Shown here piece by piece: positions 34,949-43,737 of a stretch of DNA of 64,000 nucleotides. The position numbers and the translations under genes were made by a program. The DNA comes from Lachnospiraceae bacterium (lineage in GTDB: Bacteria > Bacillota > Clostridia > Lachnospirales > Lachnospiraceae): contig CAJTDK010000002.1 of the NCBI GenBank assembly GCA_910575105.1, positions 209,988 through 273,987 on the forward strand, given 5' to 3'. Within the stretch, counting starts at the first letter, position 1; the number at the start of each line of letters is the position of its first letter. Below the pieces are notes generated by a model. The model was not told where the DNA came from. It made no database searches and was given only the letters and a program-made list of their open reading frames with translations.

Positions 34949-37687
34949 ATGAAGAGAAAAAAATTAATATGGAGGGCGGCTGCGATAGTACTTATATTTG
35001 CTATGGCTTTAGATTTTGTACCCCTTTTTGGAGCTTTTGAGGCGCGTGCGGCATCCCATAAGATCACGGAGAAATATGTGGGCTATTATAAACAGTACCA
35101 TAACGGGGAGCTCCAGATGAAATACAGGGCGAAGATGCATATGCTGGACGGTAAGCTGGCGTACTGCGTCCATATGGAAAAACAATCAGATGCAGGCGCG
35201 GCAAAGGAAATCAGCATCAAGAAATATCTTCCGGGAAATGAGCTTGTGATGGCATGCCTGGCAAGAAAGCATATTTTTGACATGGATAAATATACAAAAG
35301 CAGAAAAATATATGCTGACCCAGTGTATGGTATGGTTTATCCAGAGAAAGCATATCGGGGACGGCGGATGGCGCCAGTATGTCTGCGACATTGATATGTC
35401 CGTCAGCAAGCAGAAGAAATTCTACTCGGACCTGGAAAAGAAGGTGAAGGATGAAGCCTCCGCCTACGAGGGGCATGGGACGGCGTGGCGGAATGTGGAT
35501 GTCCCGGATATGCAGGAGGTGGCGGTCTTGATGGCGCCTACCTTGAAGACCGGGGAGCTGCTGCTGAAAAAGGTTTCCTCCGGTCCGGAGCTGGTAAAGA
35601 ATAATCAGTGCTACAGCCTTTCGGGAGCAGAGTACGGAATCTATACGGATGCAGCCTGTACGAAATCCGCGGGAACCTTGAAAACGGATGTGAATGGGAA
35701 TATAGGCGCCGCCACATTGCCCATCGGAAAATATTATGTAAAAGAGACAAAGGCTTCCAAGGGCTATGAGCTTGATCCAACCGTATATCCGGTGACAGTA
35801 GGCTTCGGGGATAAAAAGACCCTTACGGTCAAAGAGGTGCCGGGGCATGTGCCGCTTAATTTGAGGTTAAAAAAGCTTGACACTGAGACTTTAGATGCCG
35901 CCGGGCAGGGCGGTGCGTCGCTGGCGGGTGCTGAATTCACCGTTTGTTATTATGACGGCTTTTTCACAGAAGAAGATCTGCCGGATTATGATGCCTATGA
36001 ATCGGAGGCAAAAAGAAAGTGGACAGTAAAGACCGTGGAGAAAGAGGAGGACGGAGGCACGGTGTACTGTGCAGATCTATCTGACGGGGACTGCTTCGTA
36101 GGCGGAGATGATCAATATATGCTTGAGGAAAAGGCAGTCCTTCCCCTAGGGACGATATCTGTCCGGGAGACGAAAGCGCCGGAAGGGTATCTGCTGAAGG
36201 GCGCCCGGCTGAAAGCGGAAGGGGCAGAAGAGGGAGCAGAGGATGAGATATATACCGCACAGATCACCCAGAATGAGGAAGGATTCGTTCTGGAAGGCGG
36301 CAATGTATACGAGATATCCGATCAGGTCATCCGCGGGGACCTGTCACTGAGGAAGATCAGAGGAGATGACGGGAAAGCGATGGCGGGAGTAGCGTTTAAG
36401 CTGACATCGAGAACCACAGGCGAATCCCACATATTTGTCACGGATAAAAACGGAGAATACAGTACATCCTCATCCTTTATCCGCCATTCCAATGACACCA
36501 ATAAAGGAGAGGCGGGCAGCGGGATCTGGTTCGGCGGGGGGAAGGACGTCGCCGGTGCGCCGGTGGATGATGATGCCGGTGCGCTTCCCTATGATACTTA
36601 CGAGCTGGAAGAGTTAAAGGGTGAGAATAATGCAGGTATGATCATGTACAAGGATACGGTGACAGTCAAAGAGGATAAGACCATGGTGGATCTGAAGGAC
36701 ATTGAAAACTATGGTGCGGACATATATACAACAGCGCGGGATAAAAAGACGGAAACGAACTGTTCTGTGCCGGAAGAGTCGACGGCAGTCATCGATAAAG
36801 TGTATTACAATAATCTTGAGGAGAGCAAAAAATATATGCTGGTGGGGAGGATTATGGATAGAGATACGAAGGAACAGCTTACGGGGGGAGACGGCGCCCC
36901 GGTTACTTCCCGGAAGGTCTTTGTGGCAGATGGGCAGAGCGGCAGCACGGAGATAGAGTTTACCTTTGATTCGTCGGAGCTGGCAGACAGGGATATAGTT
37001 ATCTATGAAGAGCTTTATGAGCTTGGGGATGGGGGAGAGCTGGGAGATTTAGTGGCGGAACATAAGGATCCGGAGTCGGCAGAGCAGACGATCATGTTTC
37101 GGGGGCCGGAAGAGCCGGAAGAACCCAAGGAGCCGGAAGAACTCAAGGAGCCGGAAGAGCCGGAAGAACCGGAGGATCCAGAGGAGCCGGAAGAGCCAGA
37201 GGAGCCGGAAGAGCCGGAAGAACCGGAGGATCCAGAGGAGCCGGAAGAGCCGGAAGAACCGGAGGAGCCAGAGGAGCCGGAAGAGCCAGAGGAGCCGGAA
37301 GAGCCGGAAGAGCCAGAAGAACCGGAGGAGCCAGAGGAGCCGGAAGAGCCGGAGGAGCCGGAAGAGCCAGAAGAACCGGAGGATCCAGAGGAGCCGGAAG
37401 AGCCGGAAGAACCCGAGAAGCCAGAGGAGCCGGGGGAGCCAGAAGAACCAGAGGAACCGGAAGAGCCGAAGGAGCCGGAAGAACCCGAGGAGCCAGAGAA
37501 ACCAGAAGAGCCGGAGGAATCCGAGGAATACACAGAAACCGTCCTGAATACCCCGACTCCCGAAATACGGGAAAAACCGGGCTCGGTAAAAACTGCTGAT
37601 AATAATTCCTTGATCCATCTTGTGATATTATTGATTCTTTCTTGCGTCTCGATATTTACCTGTGTTAGAATAGCACGTAAAGACTAA
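34949..37687 (+). CDS. Thioester-domain surface adhesin with SpaA/VaFE-type repeats and Pro-Glu stalk
   Basis: 912 residues from ATG 34949 (AAGGAGATTGTGT); an upstream frame from 34886 lacks a site. Signal peptide MKRKKLIWRAAAIVLIFAMA... ending near ARA. N-terminal thioester domain with Cys73 (AYCVHMEK) and Gln125 (LTQCMVWFIQ), which can bind host surfaces covalently. Then Cna/SpaA-type domains (GYELDPTVYPVTV, ISVRETKAPEGYLLKGARLK) and a VaFE-like module (VIDKVYYNNLEESKKYMLVG...VAEHKD). Residues about 722-860 are a Pro-Glu-Glu repeat, a wall-spanning stalk. The C-terminus GSVKTADNNS, a hydrophobic segment and RIARKD is a variant sortase signal (not LPXTG). Confidence 0.9.
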   Translation: MKRKKLIWRAAAIVLIFAMALDFVPLFGAFEARAASHKITEKYVGYYKQYHNGELQMKYRAKMHMLDGKLAYCVHMEKQSDAGAAKEISIKKYLPGNELVMACLARKHIFDMDKYTKAEKYMLTQCMVWFIQRKHIGDGGWRQYVCDIDMSVSKQKKFYSDLEKKVKDEASAYEGHGTAWRNVDVPDMQEVAVLMAPTLKTGELLLKKVSSGPELVKNNQCYSLSGAEYGIYTDAACTKSAGTLKTDVNGNIGAATLPIGKYYVKETKASKGYELDPTVYPVTVGFGDKKTLTVKEVPGHVPLNLRLKKLDTETLDAAGQGGASLAGAEFTVCYYDGFFTEEDLPDYDAYESEAKRKWTVKTVEKEEDGGTVYCADLSDGDCFVGGDDQYMLEEKAVLPLGTISVRETKAPEGYLLKGARLKAEGAEEGAEDEIYTAQITQNEEGFVLEGGNVYEISDQVIRGDLSLRKIRGDDGKAMAGVAFKLTSRTTGESHIFVTDKNGEYSTSSSFIRHSNDTNKGEAGSGIWFGGGKDVAGAPVDDDAGALPYDTYELEELKGENNAGMIMYKDTVTVKEDKTMVDLKDIENYGADIYTTARDKKTETNCSVPEESTAVIDKVYYNNLEESKKYMLVGRIMDRDTKEQLTGGDGAPVTSRKVFVADGQSGSTEIEFTFDSSELADRDIVIYEELYELGDGGELGDLVAEHKDPESAEQTIMFRGPEEPEEPKEPEELKEPEEPEEPEDPEEPEEPEEPEEPEEPEDPEEPEEPEEPEEPEEPEEPEEPEEPEEPEEPEEPEEPEEPEEPEEPEEPEDPEEPEEPEEPEKPEEPGEPEEPEEPEEPKEPEEPEEPEKPEEPEESEEYTETVLNTPTPEIREKPGSVKTADNNSLIHLVILLILSCVSIFTCVRIARKD
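37109..37527 (+). repeat. Low-complexity (gag-ccg/cca-gaa) repeat coding the adhesin stalk
   Basis: About 140 codons of Pro-Glu-Glu triplets, with imperfect 9-base units and longer near-identical blocks (for example gaaccggaggatccagagga three times). The repetition makes length variation by slippage or recombination likely; changes in multiples of nine bases keep the frame. Confidence 0.92.
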
Positions 37688-37769
37688 GGAATTGTTAAAG
37701 AATTCATCTTTACATCTGACTAAAGATTTATCCTTACGTCATCTGTAAAGTTAATTCTTAACAGTTCCT
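37687..37769. repeat. Long palindrome upstream of leuC
   Basis: Outer arms 37687-37714 and 37744-37769 are near-complementary over about 26 bp (AGGAATTGTTAAAGAATT / AATTCTTAACAGTTCCT). The interior 37718-37740 is again dyad-symmetric (GACTAAAGATTTATCCTTACGTC-type, written here as GACTAAAG and CCTTACGTC). An RNA from this DNA would fold as one hairpin of about 40 bp. It may be a leader structure for leuCD-thrC, an end signal for the adhesin, or a small mobile repeat. Confidence 0.75.
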
Positions 37770-37796
37770 AAGAAGAACAATAAGGAGGTTGTTGTA

Positions 37797-39071
37797 ATGG
37801 GAATGACAATGACGCAGAAGATTCTGGCGGCGCATGCAGGGCTTGAAAGCGTAGCGGCAGGCCAGCTGATAGAGGCAAAGCTTGATGTAGTTATGGCCAA
37901 TGATATCACCGGGCCTATGGCGCTGCCGATCGTAAAGCAGATGTCAGATAAAGTATTTGACAAGGATAAGGTTGTGTTCGTGCCGGATCATTTTACTCCG
38001 AATAAAGATATTAAATCCGCAGAGAACTCCAAGGCGATTCGTGAATATGCGAAGGAGCAAGGCTTATCCTGGTACTTTGAGCAGGGGAAATCAGGCGTAG
38101 AACATGCGATTCTGCCTGAAGCCGGAGTTGTGGCTGCGGGAGAGTGTATCATCGGCGCAGATTCACACACCTGTACATACGGGGCGCTGGGCGCATTCTC
38201 AACGGGTGTAGGAACTACGGATATTGCTACAGGGATGGCTACAGGAGAGCTTTGGTTCAAGGTTCCGAGTGCGATAAAATTTGTGCTCACTGGGAAGCCG
38301 GGGCCGTATGTAACCGGCAAGGACATCATCATCCATATTATCGGGAGAATCGGCGTTGACGGAGCGCTCTACAAATCTATGGAATTTGTGGGGGACGGTA
38401 TCGCGAACCTTACGATGGACGACCGTTTCACGATGGCGAATATGGCCATCGAAGCCGGCGCTAAGAACGGGATATTCCCTGTGGATGAATTGACAGAGGA
38501 GTATCTTAAGGAGCATACGAAAAAAGAGTATAAGATATACTGTGCTGACGAGGATGCGCAGTATGATGAGATTGTAAAGATCGACCTTGGTAAAGTGCGT
38601 CCGACAGTCGCTTTCCCGCATCTTCCGGGTAATGCTAAGACTATTGACGAGATTGAGGCGATGGAGCCCATCAAGATCGACCAGGTGGTGATCGGTTCCT
38701 GTACGAACGGAAGGATTACGGATATGAGAAAGGCGGCTGCTATTCTTAAAGGGCATACCGTGCATCCGGATGTGCGTGTCATGGTCGTGCCTGCGACACA
38801 GAAGATCTATAAGCAGTGCATTGCGGAGGGGCTGGCCGATATCTTTATCGATGCGGGCTGTGCAGTGAATACGCCAAGCTGCGGGCCGTGTATGGGCGGA
38901 CATATGGGTGTTATGGCAGCGGGAGAGAAGTGCGTATCCACAACGAACCGCAATTTTGTAGGAAGAATGGGACATGTAGAATCCCTGATCTATCTCGCTT
39001 CGCCGGAAGTGGCGGCAGCAAGTGCAATTGCCGGGTGCATTGCGAATCCTGAGAAAGTAGGTGACAGATAA
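37797..39071 (+). CDS. leuC: 3-isopropylmalate dehydratase large subunit
   Basis: 424 residues, the shorter LeuC/HacA type used by Clostridia and archaea. Aconitase-family 4Fe-4S ligands: SCTNGR (near residue 302) and [14 protein letters not shown] (near 362-375). Substrate and family motifs [37 protein letters not shown]. With LeuD it isomerises 2-isopropylmalate to 3-isopropylmalate in leucine synthesis. Start after AAGGAGGTTGTTGTA; the ATG of leuD overlaps its stop by one base. Confidence 0.92.
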   Translation: MGMTMTQKILAAHAGLESVAAGQLIEAKLDVVMANDITGPMALPIVKQMSDKVFDKDKVVFVPDHFTPNKDIKSAENSKAIREYAKEQGLSWYFEQGKSGVEHAILPEAGVVAAGECIIGADSHTCTYGALGAFSTGVGTTDIATGMATGELWFKVPSAIKFVLTGKPGPYVTGKDIIIHIIGRIGVDGALYKSMEFVGDGIANLTMDDRFTMANMAIEAGAKNGIFPVDELTEEYLKEHTKKEYKIYCADEDAQYDEIVKIDLGKVRPTVAFPHLPGNAKTIDEIEAMEPIKIDQVVIGSCTNGRITDMRKAAAILKGHTVHPDVRVMVVPATQKIYKQCIAEGLADIFIDAGCAVNTPSCGPCMGGHMGVMAAGEKCVSTTNRNFVGRMGHVESLIYLASPEVAAASAIAGCIANPEKVGDR

Positions 39072-39559
39072 TGAAAGCGTTGGGACATGTATTCAAATAT
39101 GGAGATAATGTAGATACAGATGTGATCATCCCGGCAAGATACCTGAACTCTTTTGACGCGCAGGAGCTTGCCAGTCATGCGATGGTAGATATCGACCCGG
39201 ATTTCGTGAAAAAGGTACAGCCGGGAGATTTGATCGTGGCGAATAAGAATTTCGGCTGCGGCTCTTCTAGAGAACATGCGCCGCTTTGCCTGAAGACAGC
39301 GGGGGTAAGCTGTGTCATCGCCGAGACATTTGCGAGAATCTTTTACCGGAATGCGATCAATATCGGACTGCCGATCATCGAGTGCCCGGAGGCGGCGAAG
39401 GGAATCGACGCGGGCGACGAGGTAGAGGTTGATTTTGACAGCGGGAAGATCTACAACAGGACGAAGGGAACGGAATTCCAGGGACAGCCGTTCCCGGAAT
39501 TCATGCAGAAGCTGATTGCGGCAGGCGGCCTTGTGAACTACACGAACAGTAAAAAATAA
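39071..39559 (+). CDS. leuD: 3-isopropylmalate dehydratase small subunit
   Basis: 162-residue swivel-domain subunit. Motifs [18 protein letters not shown] (near residues 10-27), [18 protein letters not shown] (near 58-75) and [17 protein letters not shown]. Forms the heteromer with LeuC. Coupled by a one-base overlap to leuC and 11 bases ahead of thrC. Confidence 0.94.
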   Translation: MKALGHVFKYGDNVDTDVIIPARYLNSFDAQELASHAMVDIDPDFVKKVQPGDLIVANKNFGCGSSREHAPLCLKTAGVSCVIAETFARIFYRNAINIGLPIIECPEAAKGIDAGDEVEVDFDSGKIYNRTKGTEFQGQPFPEFMQKLIAAGGLVNYTNSKK

Positions 39560-39570
39560 AGAAGGGTGAG

Positions 39571-41052
39571 ATGATGGATCTATACTATAAGAGTACAAGA
39601 AATTCAGATCTGAAAGTAACTGCTTCAGAGGCAATCCTTACCGGGCTTGCGCCGGACGGAGGATTATTTGTGCCGGAGCGGATTCCGAAGCTTGATGTGA
39701 CCTTAGATGAGCTTAAGGGTATGAGCTATCAGGAGACGGCTTACTGTGTGATGAAGCAGTTTTTAACGGATTTTACTGAGGATGAGCTTAAGGCGTGCAT
39801 CAGTAAAGCTTATGACAGCAAGTTTGATACCGAAGAGATCGCGCCTCTTGTGAAAGTGGATGATACGTATTATCTGGAGCTTTTTCATGGTGCGACGATT
39901 GCGTTCAAGGACATGGCGCTCTCGATCCTGCCTCATCTCCTTACTGCATCTGCAAAAAAGAATAATGTGGAGAATGAGATTGTTATTCTTACGGCGACTT
40001 CCGGGGATACGGGAAAGGCTGCTCTTGCCGGATTTGCAGATGTGGAGGGAACAAGGATCATCGTGTTCTATCCGAAGAACGGGGTCAGCAGGATCCAGGA
40101 GCTCCAGATGGTCACCCAGAAGGGCGGCAATGTAGATGTAGTGGCTATTCACGGGAATTTTGATAATGCCCAGAGCGGAGTGAAGGCCATGTTTGAGGAT
40201 AAGGAGTTAGGAGAGGAGCTGTCTGGCAGGGGCTATCAATTCTCCTCTGCCAATTCGATCAATATCGGGCGTCTCGTCCCTCAGGTAGTCTACTATGTAT
40301 ATGCGTATGCAAAGCTTTTGGACAACGGTGAAGTCAGGGAGAATGAGAGGGTGGATATCGTCGTCCCTACAGGCAATTTCGGCAATATCCTTGCGGCGTA
40401 CTATGCAAAGCTTATGGGTATCCCGATTGACAAGCTGATCTGTGCCTCTAATGAGAATAAAGTCCTGTTCGATTTCTTCCGGACGGGAGTCTATGATAAG
40501 AACAGAGATTTTGTGCTCACCACATCCCCGTCTATGGATATTCTCATATCCAGCAACTTGGAGAGGCTGATCTATCTGATCGCTGGGGAGGATTCTGACC
40601 GGACAAGGGCGCTCATGGAAGAGCTTAGAAGCGGCGGCAGATATGAGATCTCCGCTGACATGAAGGCAGGGCTTGCAGATTTCCTTGGCGGGTATGCGTC
40701 AGAAGAGGAAACGGCAGAGGAGATCGGCCGGATTTACGAAAAAACCGGATATGTGATGGATACTCATACGGCTGTAGCCTCCCATGTATGCAGGAAGCTG
40801 TGCGATGGTGGCAAAAAATGCGTGATCGCATCAACGGCGAGCCCGTATAAGTTCGTGAAGAGTGTGATGACGGCCATTGACAGGTCTTATGAGGGCAAGG
40901 ATGAGTTCGCGCTTTTAGAGACGTTGCGCGATGTGTCAAAGACACCGATGCCCCAGGCGATCAAAGACATCCTGGAGGCGGACATTATCCACAGGGCGGA
41001 GTGTGATGCGGACAAGATGGAGGAAACGGTAAAAGGAATACTTGGAATATAG
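39571..41052 (+). CDS. thrC: Threonine synthase
   Basis: 493 residues (ATG 39571; the next codon ATG 39574 fits the ribosome binding site slightly better). PLP enzyme converting O-phosphohomoserine to threonine. PLP-lysine motif LFHGATIAFKDMALS (near residues 103-117), phosphate loop TATSGDTGKAALAGF, RIQELQMVTQKGGNV, and VPTGNFGNILAAYYAKLMG. Length fits the long (E. coli/yeast) threonine synthase class. It completes a leuC-leuD-thrC transcript. Confidence 0.96.
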   Translation: MMDLYYKSTRNSDLKVTASEAILTGLAPDGGLFVPERIPKLDVTLDELKGMSYQETAYCVMKQFLTDFTEDELKACISKAYDSKFDTEEIAPLVKVDDTYYLELFHGATIAFKDMALSILPHLLTASAKKNNVENEIVILTATSGDTGKAALAGFADVEGTRIIVFYPKNGVSRIQELQMVTQKGGNVDVVAIHGNFDNAQSGVKAMFEDKELGEELSGRGYQFSSANSINIGRLVPQVVYYVYAYAKLLDNGEVRENERVDIVVPTGNFGNILAAYYAKLMGIPIDKLICASNENKVLFDFFRTGVYDKNRDFVLTTSPSMDILISSNLERLIYLIAGEDSDRTRALMEELRSGGRYEISADMKAGLADFLGGYASEEETAEEIGRIYEKTGYVMDTHTAVASHVCRKLCDGGKKCVIASTASPYKFVKSVMTAIDRSYEGKDEFALLETLRDVSKTPMPQAIKDILEADIIHRAECDADKMEETVKGILGI

Positions 41053-41067
41053 ACGAGGTGATAAGAT

Positions 41068-41421
41068 ATGTCAGGTCTTGACGGAATATTTGGACTGATC
41101 GGCGTCGGATGCGGGCTCTACTGTCTGTATGGATATTATATGTTAAAGTTCAGGGGAGAGATTGTGGAGTCTCTGTTTCTCCCGAAAAATACGAATATGA
41201 AAAAATGTAAGGATTTTCAAGGATACAGCAGTGAAGCGCAGGTTCCGGCTCTTCTCCTGGGGATTATCGTTCTGGTGTACGGGGCGGTTGACCTTTACAA
41301 TACCTATGTTAAAGGAGTGGCAGCAGGTCTTTTGATTGTGATGATCGTGCTTGTATTTGCCGGAATCATTTTCTTTTCTGTGCGCATGAAGAAGATCAAC
41401 AAAAAATATTTCGATATATAG
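41068..41421 (+). CDS. Small membrane protein, unknown function
   Basis: 117 residues with three likely membrane segments (about 8-25, 59-77, 83-106) and a basic C-terminus (KKINKKYFDI). A loop after the first segment (LPKNTNMKKCKDFQGYSSEA) is cytoplasmic or external. No family recognised with confidence. It follows thrC by 15 bases with AGACGAGGTGATAAGAT before the ATG, so it may be the last gene of that operon. Confidence 0.8.
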   Translation: MSGLDGIFGLIGVGCGLYCLYGYYMLKFRGEIVESLFLPKNTNMKKCKDFQGYSSEAQVPALLLGIIVLVYGAVDLYNTYVKGVAAGLLIVMIVLVFAGIIFFSVRMKKINKKYFDI

Positions 41422-41484
41422 TGGATTTGTTCATATGGCACAGGCTGTCACTGTCCATAAGTTGTTGCTGTCCATAGACGTGAT

Positions 41485-41531
41485 AAAGCTCCGGGCGGTG
41501 CGGGAATCCCACGTCTGCCTGGAGCTTTTTA
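41485..41531. terminator. Bidirectional terminator between thrC operon and pckA
   Basis: AAAGCTCC (41485-41492) pairs with GGAGCTTTTT (41521-41530), with inner GGGCGG/CTGCC pairing. T tract on the plus side, A run on the left for the convergent pckA transcript. Confidence 0.82.
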
Positions 41532-41567
41532 TCTCTTATGCTATTCTGTGATCGGATAATGACAGGC

Positions 41568-43172
41568 TTATAACTGAGGACCAGCAGAAACTAATGCTTT
41601 TCCTGCTTCGTTGCCTTCATATTTTGCAAAGTTCTTAACGAATCTCTGTGCAAGGTCTTTTGCCTTTGTCTCCCACTCTGCAGCATCAGCATAAGTATCG
41701 CGTGGATCAAGAATGCCTGAATCAACGCCCGGAAGCTCTGTCGGTACTTCAAAGTTGAAGTATGGGATCTTCTTGGTCGGAGCGTTCAGAATATCGCCGT
41801 TTAAGATCGCGTCGATGATGCCGCGGGTATCTTTGATGGTGATACGCTTGCCAGTACCGTTCCAGCCGGTATTTACCAGGTATGCTTTAGCGCCGTTGGC
41901 TTCCATTCTCTTAACCAGCTCTTCGCCGTACTTTGTCGGGTGCAGCTCTAAGAATGCCTGTCCAAAGCAAGCGGAGAAGGTAGGCGTAGGCTCTGTGATG
42001 CCGCGCTCTGTACCTGCAAGCTTAGCAGTGAAGCCTGACAGGAAGTAATACTGTGTCTGTTCCGGAGTCAGGATGGATACCGGAGGAAGTACGCCGAATG
42101 CGTCTGCAGATAAGAAGATAACTTCTTTAGCTGCCGGCGCTGCCGATACCGGACGTACGATCTTTTCAATATGGTCAATCGGATAAGATACACGTGTATT
42201 CTCGGTCACGCTCTTATCGTTGAAATCAATCTTGCCGTCGGCATCAAGTGTTACGTTCTCAAGAAGAGCGTTGCGCTTGATCGCGTTGTAGATATCCGGC
42301 TCAGATTCTTTGTCAAGGTTGATAACCTTAGCGTAGCAGCCGCCCTCAAAGTTGAAGACACCGTTGTCATCCCAGCCGTGCTCGTCATCACCGATGAGAA
42401 GACGCTTCGGATCTGTGGAGAGGGTAGTCTTTCCTGTTCCGGAAAGGCCGAAGAAGATTGCTGTATTCTCGCCGTTCATATCTGTGTTGGCAGAGCAGTG
42501 CATGGAAGCGATACCCTTAAGCGGCAGATAGTAGTTCATCATAGAGAACATACCCTTCTTCATCTCTCCGCCGTACCATGTATTAAGGATAACCTGCTCA
42601 CGGCTTGTGATGTTGAATACCGCTGCTGTCTCAGAATTAAGGCCAAGCTCTTTATAGTTCTCTACCTTTGCTTTGGAAGCGTTGTAGACAACAAAATCAG
42701 GCTCAAAGTTTTCAAGCTCTTCGTCTGTAGGCTGGATGAACATGTTCTTAACAAAGTGTGCCTGCCATGCAACCTCCACAATAAAGCGGATAGCCATGCG
42801 TGTATCTGCGTTGGTGCCGCAGAATGCATCTACTACAAAAAGTCTCTTGCCGGAAAGCTCTTTCAGTGCAAGATCCTTTACAACAGCCCATGACTCCTCG
42901 GAGAGCGGATGGTTGTCGTTCTTGTACTCGTCAGAAGTCCACCAAACGGTATCTTTTGAGTTGTCGTCCATTACGATGAACTTATCTTTGGGTGAACGGC
43001 CTGTGTAGATACCAGTCATTACATTAACTGCGCCAAGCTCACTCACCTGTCCTTTTTCATAACCTTTCAGACCGGGTTTTGTTTCTTCTTCAAATAACAT
43101 CTCATAAGAAGGATTGTGAACGATCTCTGTTGTTCCGGTAATGCCATACTTGCTTAAATTGATCTCTACCAT
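41568..43172 (-). CDS. pckA: Phosphoenolpyruvate carboxykinase (ATP)
   Basis: 534 residues. P-loop [16 protein letters not shown] near residue 243, substrate motif [18 protein letters not shown] near residue 50, metal/catalytic motif [20 protein letters not shown] (shown in part). Catalyses ATP-dependent oxaloacetate/PEP interconversion; in fermentative gut bacteria it often runs toward oxaloacetate. Ribosome binding site GAAGAAAGGATATAAAAAA upstream on the minus strand; preceded by a promoter and a hairpin leader. Confidence 0.97.
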   Translation of the reverse strand: MVEINLSKYGITGTTEIVHNPSYEMLFEEETKPGLKGYEKGQVSELGAVNVMTGIYTGRSPKDKFIVMDDNSKDTVWWTSDEYKNDNHPLSEESWAVVKDLALKELSGKRLFVVDAFCGTNADTRMAIRFIVEVAWQAHFVKNMFIQPTDEELENFEPDFVVYNASKAKVENYKELGLNSETAAVFNITSREQVILNTWYGGEMKKGMFSMMNYYLPLKGIASMHCSANTDMNGENTAIFFGLSGTGKTTLSTDPKRLLIGDDEHGWDDNGVFNFEGGCYAKVINLDKESEPDIYNAIKRNALLENVTLDADGKIDFNDKSVTENTRVSYPIDHIEKIVRPVSAAPAAKEVIFLSADAFGVLPPVSILTPEQTQYYFLSGFTAKLAGTERGITEPTPTFSACFGQAFLELHPTKYGEELVKRMEANGAKAYLVNTGWNGTGKRITIKDTRGIIDAILNGDILNAPTKKIPYFNFEVPTELPGVDSGILDPRDTYADAAEWETKAKDLAQRFVKNFAKYEGNEAGKALVSAGPQL

Positions 43173-43201
43173 TTTTTTATATCCTTTCTTCCTTCAATAT
43201 T

Positions 43202-43246
43202 TGTCCGCTTATACAGGATTCAGTCCTGCTTCCTGCAAATCGGACA
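43202..43246 (-). promoter_or_regulatory. Hairpin in the pckA 5' leader
   Basis: TGTCCG (43202-43207) pairs with CGGACA (43241-43246), with an inner CAGGA/TCCTG stem. It lies between the pckA promoter and start codon and may affect translation or stability. Confidence 0.6.
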
Positions 43247-43265
43247 TAATAAACATCCATTTCAT

Positions 43266-43293
43266 ATTATACATAATCATACGATAAAATCAA
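43266..43293 (-). promoter_or_regulatory. pckA promoter
   Basis: On the minus strand TTGATT (43288-43293), 16-base spacer, TATAAT (43266-43271). Leader of about 90 nt. Confidence 0.72.
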
Positions 43294-43399
43294 TAATATT
43301 TCCTAAAATTTTCAAATATTGTTATAAACTTCACAAAGTATTGCCGTTTACTCGGCGGCCAGCACAAATCAGTTCTTGATAAGAATCATTTTTTTATAG

Positions 43400-43428
43400 T
43401 TGTAAAATTGATAGAAATGGGTTATAAT
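43400..43428 (+). promoter_or_regulatory. 6S RNA promoter
   Basis: TTGTAA (43400-43405), 17-base spacer, TATAAT (43423-43428), placing the start near 43435. Confidence 0.75.
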
Positions 43429-43434
43429 AATTTC

Positions 43435-43656
43435 AGCGACCACCTGGGATGTTCGATAACTTCTGTAATTTTGAACCTACAAAACTTTAAACGGGACTCT
43501 TATATCTCCGTAATATGTCAGGCCTCCATATACGCAGGGGAAGACAAAAAAGCGGATGCGGACACCCACCTAGCTGTGGCTAGGAGTCAAAATACAGAAA
43601 CCGGCATTTTGGGGACGTACTAAAGAGAAAAGGCAGCCTTATACGGCTGTCTTTTT
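43435..43656 (+). ncRNA. ssrS: 6S RNA
   Basis: The 5' part CACCTGGGATGTTCG and 3' part CCGGCATTTTGGGGACG pair with G-U wobbles, matching the closing stem of E. coli 6S RNA (CTGAGATGTTCG / GGCGGCATCTCGG). Internal AAACGGGACTC is also 6S-like. The unit has its own sigma-70-type promoter and ends in the terminator at 43632-43656. 6S RNA mimics an open promoter and binds the vegetative RNA polymerase in stationary phase. Mature 3' end probably near 43625. Confidence 0.82.
43632..43656 (+). terminator. Terminator of 6S RNA
   Basis: GGCAGCC, loop TTATA, CGGCTGTC, then TTTTTAAA. Confidence 0.85.
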
Positions 43657-43737
43657 AAATAGCCGGCCGGCAAAGCGCATGGGAATCTATCCCAAAGGGA
43701 GCGCAGACAGTTGAGGAGAGGTAACAGGGGCATCAGG

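Noticed and set aside
37109-37527. Possible CRISPR-like array
   Set aside because: The repeats are short, without spacers of constant length, and are in frame with the adhesin.
37015-37618. Long open frames on the minus strand opposite the adhesin stalk (Gly-Ser-Ser and Leu-Phe-Arg repeats)
   Set aside because: They are mirror images of the Pro-Glu-Glu repeat, have no ribosome binding sites and no family features.
43408-43623. 71-residue frame across the 6S RNA
   Set aside because: The sequence fits the 6S RNA closing stem, promoter and terminator, and the frame has no ribosome binding site.
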